Below are positions 1 to 9,436 of a stretch of 52,434 nucleotides of DNA, one piece after another. The DNA is taken from assembly GCA_033764095.1 (NCBI GenBank), contig JANRJF010000141.1, forward strand, positions 1-52,434. The letters run 5' to 3'. The translations under genes and the position numbers were made by a program. Origin of the DNA: JBDTMT01 sp033764095. GTDB lineage: Bacteria > Desulfobacterota > Binatia > HRBIN30 > CADEER01. The notes under the pieces were generated by a model. That model worked only from the letters and a program-made list of their open reading frames with translations, was not told the DNA's origin and made no database searches. The first letter of the stretch is position 1, and each line of letters opens with the position of its first letter.

Positions 1-1
1 C

Positions 2-1870
<1,869 letters not shown>

Positions 1871-1880
1871 GGGAGTGGGA

Positions 1881-1965
1881 AGCGACGAGCGACGAGCGAT
1901 GAGGGGAGACGCATGACATCGATCCGCCTCTGCCGCTCATCGCTCATCGCTCGTCGCTCATCGCT
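1881..1965. repeat. Word-type palindrome (cgacgagcgatgag family)
   Basis: The left arm (1881-1904) is built from the word agcgacg/agcgatg, and the right arm (1942-1965, with further words back to 1934) is its imperfect reverse complement. The start codon of the next gene (1913) lies in the loop and part of its GAGGGG ribosome-binding site lies at the left arm edge. The right arm is translated as part of the signal peptide. Confidence 0.8.
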
Positions 1966-4423
1966 GGTCCTTGCGCTGTCGCTGATGTTGCTCGCGGCGC
2001 CGGCCTCCGCGCGCTGCCCGGGCGATTGCGATCGCGACAATCAGGTGCGCGTGCACGAGCTGCTGGCGCAGGTCGGCATCGCGCTTGGGCGCGTCGCGGT
2101 CGATGCCTGTCCGACCGTGCCCGGCGACTTTGGCGACACGGTCGAGGTCGGCGAGCTGGTCGCGGCGGTGAACGGCGCGCTGACCGGCTGTCCGTCGCTC
2201 GACTTCCCGGCGCTCACCAACTCCTATCCGGCCAGCGACGCCGCCGTGCCGGGCACCGAGTGGCTGCGCTTTGCCTTCGGCGCCGCGCTCGACGCGCGCG
2301 ACCTGCCGCTGATGGAAGTGCGCTGCGGCGACAGCGTCGTGCCGGTGCGGACCCGTCTGCTCGCCCCGGGCAGCGTGCTGCTCAACCCGCTGGCGCCGCT
2401 GCCGGCGGAGGCGTCGTGCCGGGTCAGCTGGCCGGGCGGCGGGCTCGACTTCCACGTCGCGCCCGAGGTGGAACGCGCGGCCCAGGTGTTCTGGGATCGC
2501 GGCGACGCGCGCCGGCTGACGCCGCTGCCGGACGACTACTACTTCACCGAGGCGGTCGAGGACGGTCCGGCCGGCGCGGTACCGAGCGGCATCCTCACCA
2601 TCCCGCTGCCGGACGGCCCGCCGGATCTGCAGCAGGTATTCAGCGGACTGGTGAGCGGCACCCTGCTGCTCAACGGCTTCAGCCCGTTGGCGCCGTGGGT
2701 GATCGAGCTCTCCGACCCGCCCGATCCGACCACCGTGCCGCGGTCGCCAGCCGATTCGCTCGATCCGCTGGCGACCGTGCAGCTCTTCGACATCACCCCC
2801 GATGCCGAGACCTATGGCCAGCGCGTGCCGTTCCGCCTCGAGCCGCGCACCGACGCCAGCGTCACCGACGTGGTGACACATTCGCTGTTGCTGTGGCCCT
2901 CGATTCCGCTGCAGCCGCGGCATCAGTACGGCCTGATCATCACCCGCCGCGCCCGCGCCGTCGGCGGCGGCGCCTTCGCGCCGTCGAGTGCGTTCAGCGA
3001 ATGCCTGGACGAGCCGTTGCCGCTGCGCGCCGCCGTCCACTGCCGCGACACGCGCCGCAACGCCATGCAGGTGCTGGAGGCGGCGCACGAGACGGCGCCC
3101 GACCTCGATCGCGACGATGCGGCGCTGGTCGTGCGTGCGACGATTCGCAGCACCGCCGGCATTTCCAACGATCAGGTCGCGGTGCGCGCGCAGATGGCGG
3201 CGGCGACCCCGCCCGCCTACGAGATCACCAGCATCGAACCGGGCAGCAGCGGCCAGGTGGCGGCGATCGTGCGCGGCACCTGGCAGGCGCCCGACTGGCG
3301 CGACGCGAACAACGAGTTCGTGCGCGATGCGCAGGGCAAGCCGGCGCAGACGCGCAGCAAGAGCGTGCCGTTCACCCTGGCGTTGCCCAACGCCGCGCTC
3401 AGCGGCCGCGTACCGGTGGTCATGTACCAGCACGGCAACCCGGGCAGCAGCGAGGCCGAGGTGCCGAGCGCGGCGCGCCGCTCGCTCGCCGCCGAGGGCT
3501 TCGCGGTGATCGGCTTCACCGACATCCTCAACCGCGAGCTGAGCGCCGGCATCACCGACCGCGACCAGGCGATCCTGGCGCAGGTGGCGCCGGTGCTGGG
3601 CGGCATCCTGACGCGCGGCAGGGTGCCCGACTTCTGGGCCGAGACGCGCGCCGAGCAGATCGCCTTCCTGCGCATGATCGACGGCCTCGGCGGTCTCGAC
3701 GTGCTGCCGATCGGCGCGCCCGACGGCACGCCGGAGCTCGATCTCGGCCAGGCGCGCGGCTACCTCGGCATCAGCGAGGGCGCCAACAACGGCCCCGGCA
3801 TCCTGCCCTACGCGCCGCAGATCCGCGCCGCGGCGCTGGTCGCCGGCGGCGCGCGCCTCACCGAGGTGCTGATCCACCAGTCGGCCGACACCTTCCTGAC
3901 CTCGCTCGGCGCGCTGTTCCCGAGCCTGACGCCGACCGAGATCTGGACCGGCCTGGCGATGTTCCAGATGCTCTACGACGACCAGGACGCGCACAACCAC
4001 GCGCCGTTCATCTACACCGCCCCGCCGGCGATCGAGGGTCCGCCGCGCAAGACCAGTGTGCTGCTGCTCGAGGGGCTCAACGACTCGCTGGTGCCCAACC
4101 ACGCCACCAATTCGCTCGCCTGGTCGATCGGCCTGCCGCACCTCGCCCCGGTGCAGCGCGCCGTGCCGTTCCTCGACGTCGTCGACGGCCCACTGCAGGG
4201 CAACCTCGGCGACGACATCAGCGGCGCCTTCTACCAGTACGTCCCGACCGGCATCGCCGGCATCGACCCCACCCCCGGCTGCGCCGCGCTGCCGCCGTCG
4301 AGCGGCAGCGAAGGCCACTACTGCCCACAGAGCGCCGCCGAGTCGTTCCGCCAACGGGCGGAGTTCTTCAAGACCGCGCTGACCGGCACACCCCGCATCA
4401 TCGATCCGCTCGCGGCGGAGTGA
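1913..4423 (+). CDS. Secreted alpha/beta-hydrolase-like protein with N-terminal dockerin-like EF-hand pair
   Basis: The 836-residue protein begins with an export signal ending near ASARC. Residues about 35-95 form a dockerin-like pair (CPGDCDRDNQVRVHELL, then CPTVPGDFGDTVEVGEL) that should bind calcium and may mediate docking or stability outside the cytoplasm. The second half has an alpha/beta hydrolase pattern: VVMYQHGNPG near 500, a nucleophile-elbow-like GYLGISEGANN near 616 with the serine near 620, and LLLEGLNDSLVP near 716, where the acid is expected; GHYC near 800 could supply the histidine. The substrate is unknown; large secreted esterase or lipase-like enzyme is the best guess. The start at 1913 has GAGGGG about 8 bases upstream. 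Oddly, the first residues are encoded by one arm of a palindromic repeat. Confidence 0.75.
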   Translation: MTSIRLCRSSLIARRSSLVLALSLMLLAAPASARCPGDCDRDNQVRVHELLAQVGIALGRVAVDACPTVPGDFGDTVEVGELVAAVNGALTGCPSLDFPALTNSYPASDAAVPGTEWLRFAFGAALDARDLPLMEVRCGDSVVPVRTRLLAPGSVLLNPLAPLPAEASCRVSWPGGGLDFHVAPEVERAAQVFWDRGDARRLTPLPDDYYFTEAVEDGPAGAVPSGILTIPLPDGPPDLQQVFSGLVSGTLLLNGFSPLAPWVIELSDPPDPTTVPRSPADSLDPLATVQLFDITPDAETYGQRVPFRLEPRTDASVTDVVTHSLLLWPSIPLQPRHQYGLIITRRARAVGGGAFAPSSAFSECLDEPLPLRAAVHCRDTRRNAMQVLEAAHETAPDLDRDDAALVVRATIRSTAGISNDQVAVRAQMAAATPPAYEITSIEPGSSGQVAAIVRGTWQAPDWRDANNEFVRDAQGKPAQTRSKSVPFTLALPNAALSGRVPVVMYQHGNPGSSEAEVPSAARRSLAAEGFAVIGFTDILNRELSAGITDRDQAILAQVAPVLGGILTRGRVPDFWAETRAEQIAFLRMIDGLGGLDVLPIGAPDGTPELDLGQARGYLGISEGANNGPGILPYAPQIRAAALVAGGARLTEVLIHQSADTFLTSLGALFPSLTPTEIWTGLAMFQMLYDDQDAHNHAPFIYTAPPAIEGPPRKTSVLLLEGLNDSLVPNHATNSLAWSIGLPHLAPVQRAVPFLDVVDGPLQGNLGDDISGAFYQYVPTGIAGIDPTPGCAALPPSSGSEGHYCPQSAAESFRQRAEFFKTALTGTPRIIDPLAAE

Positions 4424-4490
4424 CAGGTCGGAGTGGCTTCGGCCAAGCCTCGCGCTGGCAACCGAGCGCGGCGGATGTAGCGCCGGAGTT

Positions 4491-4590
4491 CAGCCACGGA
4501 TTGCACGGATTTCCAGGAATACGGCGAGCGAGCGTGAGCTCCGAAATGTGTTCTTGAACCGTCGGCAATCTGTGAGATCCGTGGCTTGAG
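4491..4590. repeat. Word-type palindrome (ccacggattgcacggat family)
   Basis: The left arm reads cagccacggattgcacgg and the right arm contains aatctgtgagatccgtgg followed by cttg, its imperfect reverse complement. It occupies most of the gap between the hydrolase and the antitoxin gene. Relatives occur at 21556-21634 and 23973-24149. Confidence 0.8.
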
Positions 4591-4690
4591 ACCTCGCCAG
4601 AATACTCGCGCAGTGTCGCATCGGGAGGCGTTGCCGGGTTGATGAGAGTCGGCGGATCGAGGGGCGAGCCCGCGATCACTGAGAGAGACT

Positions 4691-4918
4691 GTGGCAGATG
4701 GGAAGCCCGCGCTGGACGTCGACATGCGGAGCTGCGTTGAACAGCTCGAATTGCTCGATCAGCTGTGGCCGAGCCTGAAGCGCGATCCCGGCGTGCTCCC
4801 GGTTACCGCCCCGCACAGGCAGGAGCTCGACCGGCGGCTGGACGAGCTCGAGGAAGAGGGCGCGGTCGGGATCCCCTGGGATGATCTCGTCCGCCAGATT
4901 CGACCCCGATCGCGGTGA
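4691..4918 (+). CDS. Addiction-module antitoxin (Unstab_antitox-like)
   Basis: This 75-residue acidic helical protein has the layout of the putative addiction-module component family: ELLDQLWPSL in the first half, then ELDRRLDELEEEG and the closing GIPWDDLVRQI, close to the family's usual GIPWEEV ending. Such proteins neutralise RelE/ParE-type toxins and probably repress their own operon. The start is a GTG at 4691 with GAGAGA upstream. Its TGA overlaps the GTG start of the following toxin frame, the normal coupling for such pairs. The partner toxin is broken, so this antitoxin may be an orphan. Confidence 0.72.
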   Translation: MADGKPALDVDMRSCVEQLELLDQLWPSLKRDPGVLPVTAPHRQELDRRLDELEEEGAVGIPWDDLVRQIRPRSR

Positions 4919-5110
4919 AACCGCACGCCTTTCGACCGGCCGCCGCCGCCGATATCGAGTGCGCGTACGTCTGGTACGAGAGAGGGAGCGCCCCGGACTC
5001 CGAGAAGAGTTCTTGGCCGAAGTCTCACTCAGCGTCGAGGCGGTACTCGATCGGCCGGAGACATTTCCAGTCCTCCATCGGCACCAGGCCGTTGCTCGAC
5101 AGGTGGGATC
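4915..5110 (+). pseudogene. ParE/RelE-family toxin remnant, frameshifted
   Basis: Starting from the GTG at 4915 the frame reads HAFRPAAAADIECAYVWYER, the first strand and helix of a ParE-like toxin. At about 4983 the homology moves to another frame, which reads RPGLREEFLAEVSLSVEAVL and then DRPETFPVLHRH, typical of the middle of the fold. No frame gives the usual C-terminal strand with its conserved tyrosine and arginine. A length change near 4983 and loss of the end make it inactive unless this is a sequencing error. It overlaps the antitoxin stop in the usual way. Confidence 0.7.
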
Positions 5111-5116
5111 GGTCTA

Positions 5117-5281
5117 TCCGCGCATGGCTGTGCGCTTCTGCGCGAAGGCGGACGACACTCCTGGTGGCACAATCCATCGCTGGGCAAGCGCAGCGCGGTG
5201 CCGCGACACACGGAGATCAGCAATCACCTGGCTCGCAAGATCTGCGCAGACCTCGGCGTTCCCGTTCCCGAGCGATTCTGA
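5117..5281 (+). pseudogene. HicA-type toxin fragment (C-terminal part)
   Basis: In the third frame, right after the ParE remnant, 54 residues read SAHGCALLREGGRHSWWHN, then SAVPRHTEISNHLARKIC and LGVPVP before a TGA. This matches the HicA mRNA-interferase fold from its first helix end to the C terminus, including the catalytic histidine in the GxH motif (GRH). No start codon or first helix is found in frame and no HicB follows, so it is a truncated relic or a scar of recombination between two toxin genes. Confidence 0.7.
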
Positions 5282-5355
5282 CCTCTCGACTCGCCGAAGC
5301 CGGTCGAGAGCGCGCTGCGTGCGACAGGGTGATGGCGGCGGGGCCCCCACCCTGA

Positions 5356-5380
5356 CCCTCCCCCGCGGGGCGGGGGAGGG
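5356..5380. repeat. GC-rich hairpin downstream of kup
   Basis: An 11-base arm (ccctcccccgc, 5356-5366) pairs with gcgggggaggg (5370-5380) around a 3-base loop. It lies six bases past the kup stop codon, so it could end kup transcription, but there is no clear T-run. It also looks like the common ccctcaccctccc repeat class of GC-rich genomes. The stretch 5282-5355 shows no gene. Confidence 0.6.
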
Positions 5381-5386
5381 AACCGA

Positions 5387-7249
5387 TCAGATCTCCACCT
5401 GTACGCCGAGCTCCAGCACGCGTTCGCGCGGTAGCCGGTAGTTCGCTGTCGCGGGATAGGCGTTGCGGGCGAGGAAGGCGTAGAGGCGCTTGCGCCACAG
5501 GGCCATGCTGCGGTTGGCGCCGTAGACGATGCGGGTGCGGGCGAGGATGTAGGTGACGTCGTCGAAGTCGATGGCGACGCCGCGTGCGGCGACCTCGCGC
5601 AGGACGCGCGGGACGTTGGGGCGCTGCATGTAGCCGTAGCGGGCGGTGACCGCGACCAGGTCGTCGCCCAGCGGCGCGATCTGCAGGCGCGCCGTGTCGG
5701 CGACGCGCGGCTCGTCGGTGATCTGCACGGTCAGCACCACCACCAGCTTGTGCAGCGCGTGGGTGAGGGCGACGTGGTGCCACAGCATGCGCGGCAGGCC
5801 GCCGCTGCGGGTGAAGAACACCGCCGTGCCGCGCACGCGCGCCGGCGGCTCGGCGGCGACGTGGGCGCGGAACTCGCCCTCGGCCATGCGCTCGAGCGCC
5901 GCCAGCGAGAGCTGCTGGCCGCGCATCCAGGTGTTGAACAGCAGGTAGCCGAGCGCCGCGACGGTGAGCGGGAACCAGCCGCCGTGGTCGATCTTCACCA
6001 GGTTGGCGCCGAGGAAGGCGAGGTCGATGGGCAGGAAGGCGACGCCGAACAGCGCCGCCGCCGCCCAGCCCCAGCGGCCGCTGAAGTGGACGACGGCGAG
6101 CCAGGTGGTGAGCGCCATGGTGCCGGCGACGGCGACGCCGTAGGCGCCGGCGAGCGCGTCGCTGCTGCAGAAATGCAGCACCAGCCACACCGCGGCGGCG
6201 AACAGCAGCCAGTTGATCAGCGGTACGTACACCTGGCCCTCCTCGTCGGCCGACGCGTGGCGCACCTCGGTGCGCGGCGCGTAGCCGAGCTCGACCGCCT
6301 GCGCGGTGAGCGAGAAGGCGCCGGCGATCACCGCCTGCGAGGCGATCACCGCCGCGGCGGTGGCGAGGATGACCAGCGGCACCAGCGCCCACTGCGGCGC
6401 CTGCTGGAAGAAGGTGTGGTGGATGGCGGTGGGATCCTGCAGCAGCATCGCCGCCTGGCCGAAGTAGTTGATCAGCACCGCCGGCAGCACCACGGCGAGC
6501 CACACCCGGCGGATCGGCCGGGTGCCGAAGTGGCCGATGTCGGCGTACAGCGCCTCGCCGCCGGTGACGGCGAGGAAGACGCTGCCGAGGATCAGGTAGC
6601 CGCTCCAGCCGCCGGCGAGCAGGAAGCGCGCGCCATGGTGCGGGCTGAGCGCCGTCAACACTTCCGGCGCGCCGGGAATCCAGCGCAGGCCGAGCAGCGC
6701 CAGCACGACGAACCACAGCAGCATGACCGGGCCGAACACCGCGCCGACCGCGCCGCTGCCGCGGCGCTGGAACCAGAACAGCAGCGCCAGCACCGCGACG
6801 GTGAGTGGCGCGATGAACGGCACGAACAGCGGCGTGGCGATCTTCACGCCCTCGACCGCGCTCAGCACCGAGATCGCCGGCGTCAGCATGCCGTCGCCGT
6901 AGAGCAGTGCGGCGCCGATCAGGCCGAGCGCCAGCAGCAGGCGGCGGCGCGGCCCGTCCGGCGCGACGCGGCGCGTCGCCAGCGTCATCAGCGCCAGGAT
7001 GCCGCCCTCGCCGTTCAAGTCGGCGCGCATGACGAAGAGCACGTACTTCGCCGTCACCACCAGCAGCAGCGCCCAGACGATCAGCGACAGCACGCCGAGC
7101 ACGTTGGCCGGCGTCGGCGTCAGCCCCGAGCCGGCGGCGAAGCAGACGTGCATGGCGTAGAGCGGACTGGTGCCGATGTCGCCGAACACCACCCCCAGCG
7201 CCGCCAGCGCCAGGCCGCTCGTGCGTGCGTCGCGCCCCGCCTCCGCCAC
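5387..7249 (-). CDS. kup: Kup-family potassium uptake permease
   Basis: The 620-residue protein has the Kup/HAK hallmark near its N terminus (LGVVFGDIGTSPLYA), the family's DGMLTPAISVLSAVEG block, about 12 hydrophobic segments, and a hydrophilic C-terminal domain of about 150 residues ending LELGVQVEI. Length is normal for the family (about 620-630). Kup proteins take up potassium, mainly by proton symport, and are important at low pH or under osmotic stress. The gene stands alone: a palindrome lies upstream (7279-7374) and a GC hairpin downstream. No regulatory site was recognised. Confidence 0.95.
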   Translation of the reverse strand: MAEAGRDARTSGLALAALGVVFGDIGTSPLYAMHVCFAAGSGLTPTPANVLGVLSLIVWALLLVVTAKYVLFVMRADLNGEGGILALMTLATRRVAPDGPRRRLLLALGLIGAALLYGDGMLTPAISVLSAVEGVKIATPLFVPFIAPLTVAVLALLFWFQRRGSGAVGAVFGPVMLLWFVVLALLGLRWIPGAPEVLTALSPHHGARFLLAGGWSGYLILGSVFLAVTGGEALYADIGHFGTRPIRRVWLAVVLPAVLINYFGQAAMLLQDPTAIHHTFFQQAPQWALVPLVILATAAAVIASQAVIAGAFSLTAQAVELGYAPRTEVRHASADEEGQVYVPLINWLLFAAAVWLVLHFCSSDALAGAYGVAVAGTMALTTWLAVVHFSGRWGWAAAALFGVAFLPIDLAFLGANLVKIDHGGWFPLTVAALGYLLFNTWMRGQQLSLAALERMAEGEFRAHVAAEPPARVRGTAVFFTRSGGLPRMLWHHVALTHALHKLVVVLTVQITDEPRVADTARLQIAPLGDDLVAVTARYGYMQRPNVPRVLREVAARGVAIDFDDVTYILARTRIVYGANRSMALWRKRLYAFLARNAYPATANYRLPRERVLELGVQVEI

Positions 7250-7278
7250 GCCGCCCTAGAACCACAAACCCGAGGATT

Positions 7279-7374
7279 TCACCACGGAGGCACGGAGACA
7301 CGGAGAAGACTCACGGAGTGAGCTTTCAAGACATCTCTGCGCGTCTTCTCCGTGCCTCCGTGCCTCTGTGGTGA
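7279..7374. repeat. Word-type palindrome (ccacggaggcacggag family)
   Basis: The left arm (7279-7310) and right arm (7342-7373) are nearly perfect reverse complements built from the word ggcacgga/gacacgga. It fills the divergent gap between kup and the small membrane gene pair. Relatives lie at 15586, 29841 and 30812. Confidence 0.85.
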
Positions 7375-7413
7375 GTCTTTCTCTTCGGCATTTTCTTCTG
7401 CTAGCTCCGACGC

Positions 7414-7623
7414 ATGGCACAGGGATCGACCGGGAACGTCATCGCGGCGCTGGCGAGCTTCTTCATCCCCGGGCTCGGGCAGCTCATCCAGGGGCGGCTG
7501 ATCGCCGCCGGCCTGCAGTTCGTGCTCGCCGCGCTGTTGTGGGTGGTGTGGCTCGGCTGGATCGTGCACATCTACTCGATCTGGGACGCGGCGGTGTTCA
7601 CCGCGCCGGGAGGTGCGGCGTGA
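7414..7623 (+). CDS. Small TM2-like membrane protein
   Basis: The 69-residue protein has two hydrophobic segments. The first contains FFIPGLGQLIQGR, a turn typical of TM2-like and related small membrane proteins; the second is a tryptophan-rich helix (LLWVVWLGWIVHIYSIWD). Its function is unknown. The ATG at 7414 opens the frame after the palindrome. Its stop overlaps the GTG of the next gene (GTGA), so the two are probably translated together. Confidence 0.7.
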   Translation: MAQGSTGNVIAALASFFIPGLGQLIQGRLIAAGLQFVLAALLWVVWLGWIVHIYSIWDAAVFTAPGGAA

Positions 7624-8153
7624 GCGCGCCGGCGTTCGAGACGCCGCCGCCGGCCGCCGCGCCGGCCGCGCGCAGCCACATCGAGGAGATCGTCCTCGTC
7701 CTGCTGCTCATCCTGTCCGGCATCGGCGTGACCATGGCCGACCGCTGGCCGGAGCGCGCCTACCGCTACTGGCTGTGGGTGACGCCGGTGTTCGGCGTCG
7801 TCAGCACCGTCGCCGCCTGGGGGCGCGCCCGCCGCCACGGCGAGCCGGTCGGCCGCATCGTGCCGACCCAGCTGGCGCACTGGCTCGGCGCGGTCGCCTG
7901 CGTGTGGCTGATCGACGTGCTGCTCATCTACGGCCGCATGACCAACGAGGCGGCGGGCAGCGCGACGCTGGTGGTGCTGGCGCTGTCGTCCTTCCTGGCC
8001 GGCGTGTACTCCGACTGGCGCCTGTCGGTGCTCGGCATCGTGCTCGGCATCGCCTCGATCGGCTTCGCCTACGTCGAGAGCGTCGCGCTGATCGTCGTGC
8101 CGCTGCTCGCCGTCGCGCTCATCGCCCTGGTGCTCTACATCCGCCGCGCCTGA
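7620..8153 (+). CDS. Conserved-looking membrane protein, function unknown
   Basis: The product of about 177 residues starts at a GTG that overlaps the previous stop codon; an upstream extension of the frame to 7368 would run into the palindrome and is unlikely. After a Pro/Ala-rich N terminus there are about five to six membrane segments, beginning EEIVLVLLLILSGIGVTMA and ending LLAVALIALVLYIRRA. I do not recognise a named family. Coupling with the small TM2-like protein suggests the two act together in the inner membrane. Confidence 0.65.
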   Translation: MSAPAFETPPPAAAPAARSHIEEIVLVLLLILSGIGVTMADRWPERAYRYWLWVTPVFGVVSTVAAWGRARRHGEPVGRIVPTQLAHWLGAVACVWLIDVLLIYGRMTNEAAGSATLVVLALSSFLAGVYSDWRLSVLGIVLGIASIGFAYVESVALIVVPLLAVALIALVLYIRRA

Positions 8154-8301
8154 GCGCCTCCGCTAGCTGTCCGCTCATCTCGCGGAGCGCCGCGAGGTAG
8201 CGCGCCGGCAGTTTGATCGGCGGGGTTCACGTGCTAGCTGCCGCGTAACGACGTCGTGCGCGCCGGGGGCAGGTGCCACGCGGGAGCGAAGGAGCGGGGC
8301 G

Positions 8302-9132
8302 ATGCGGCACATGACGAGTGGAGCGATGCGCGCAGCGGCGGCGGCCACGGCACTGTTGCTGCTGGGCGGATTGAGCCCGGCGCCGGCGGCGGCGGCGACG
8401 ACGACGGTCAATGCCTCCTTCAACGGCAGCGAGCCGGAGATGCCGCAGCGGTTGTTCCGCGACGGGTCGGATTCGACCTGCGACAGTGCGCCGTTCCCCG
8501 GCATCTTCGATTCGCCGTCGTCCTACCGCACCTTCCCGTTCTGCAATCCCGGCCCCGACACCTGCTTCACCGTCGATTTCGAGAACGGCACCTGCGACAT
8601 CGACGTCCACCTGGAGGCCTACGCCAACCGCTTCGATCCCAATGACCTGGCGGCGAACTACATCGGCGACGTGGGCAGCACGGAAGACGGCCCGTTCTCC
8701 TTCGTCGTGCCGGCGGGGCAGAAGTTCCTGGTGGTCGCGCAGACCAACTTCGGCCCGGTCGACTGCCAGTACAGCTTCACCGTCAACGCGATGACCTGCG
8801 CCGCGCCGGCGCCGGCGCTGTCCGGTTGGGGCGCCGCGCTGGCGCTCGCCGGCCTGGCGCTGATCGGCGGGCTGGCGCTGCGCCGCACGCGGCTGACGCT
8901 GGCGGCGCTGGCGCTGCTCGCGACGCTCGCCGCCTTTGCCGGCCCCGCCGCCGCGCCGCTCGCCGCCGCCGACCCGACCCCCGCGCCGGCCAGACTGTGC
9001 GATCTCGACTGCGGCGTGCAGTACAAGACCTGCGCGCGCGAGACCTGCGATTCGGACGAGGCCGACAGCAACGTCGCCTGTCTGAAGACCTGCCGCGACG
9101 CCTTCCTCGACTGCCGCGCCGGCTGCGACTGA
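8302..9132 (+). CDS. Secreted protein with internal IPTL-CTERM-like segment and Cys-rich tail
   Basis: The 276-residue protein has a signal peptide (cleavage near APAAAAT) and an extracellular domain with paired cysteines. Residues about 171-198 read APALSGWGAALALAGLALIG followed by GLALRRTR, which is the plan of an IPTL-CTERM sorting tail: a short motif, one membrane helix and a basic cluster. Such tails normally end the protein. Here the frame continues with a second hydrophobic stretch that itself resembles a signal peptide and then a 45-residue segment with eight cysteines (RLCDLDCGVQYKTCARETC onward). It may be a read-through fusion of two small secreted proteins. Two nearby ATGs (8311, 8326) are alternative starts. 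Confidence 0.65.
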   Translation: MRHMTSGAMRAAAAATALLLLGGLSPAPAAAATTTVNASFNGSEPEMPQRLFRDGSDSTCDSAPFPGIFDSPSSYRTFPFCNPGPDTCFTVDFENGTCDIDVHLEAYANRFDPNDLAANYIGDVGSTEDGPFSFVVPAGQKFLVVAQTNFGPVDCQYSFTVNAMTCAAPAPALSGWGAALALAGLALIGGLALRRTRLTLAALALLATLAAFAGPAAAPLAAADPTPAPARLCDLDCGVQYKTCARETCDSDEADSNVACLKTCRDAFLDCRAGCD

Positions 9133-9136
9133 GAGC

Positions 9137-9301
9137 GGAGAGGCGTGACCAGTGACCGGGCGCGGTCGAGGCTGTTAGGCTGCTCGCTGTTAGGGGTTCT
9201 GATTCTTCTGCCCTAACAGCCAACAGCCTAACAGCGTAACAGCCTCGACCGCGACGTTGATCGAGACAACGAATTGCCGGGCTTGCCCGGTCACGCCTCT
9301 C
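9137..9301. repeat. Nested palindrome (aggctgttaggctg family inside an aggcgtgacc pair)
   Basis: An inner pair (9162-9252) is built from the word aggctgttag and its complement ctaacagcct; outer arms read gagaggcgtgacc (about 9138-9150) and ggtcacgcctctc (about 9289-9301). This accounts for half of the 304-base gap before the first giant lipoprotein gene; the remainder (9302-9436) is its leader. Confidence 0.8.
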
Positions 9302-9370
9302 GCCCGGACAGGGACTGTTCGCGGCCGTCGTCGGTCTGGTAGGCATGGCGCGAAATCCCGGCGCGGGCGC

Positions 9371-9436
9371 GAGGCATTTTCGCGTGGGCACTCGTTCCGG
9401 CTCCCGATAGATGTCGAGGAAGGACGGGGTGACGAG
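9371..9436 (+). promoter_or_regulatory. Leader shared by the two giant lipoprotein genes, copy 1
   Basis: The stretch gaggcattttcgcgtgggca (9371-9390), followed by a cgatag..gtcgagg..ggacggggtgacga segment, is clearly similar to the leader of the paralogue at 15961-16030 and ends the same distance from the ATG (about 47 bases). Promoter and ribosome-binding site (GGGGTGA) are probably inside it. Exact promoter boxes cannot be assigned. Confidence 0.5.

Noticed and set aside
4881..5441. A single 186-residue protein in the frame of the ParE middle segment
   Set aside because: Only about 35 residues fit the toxin; the remainder is shifted sequence and repeat, so it is part of a pseudogene.
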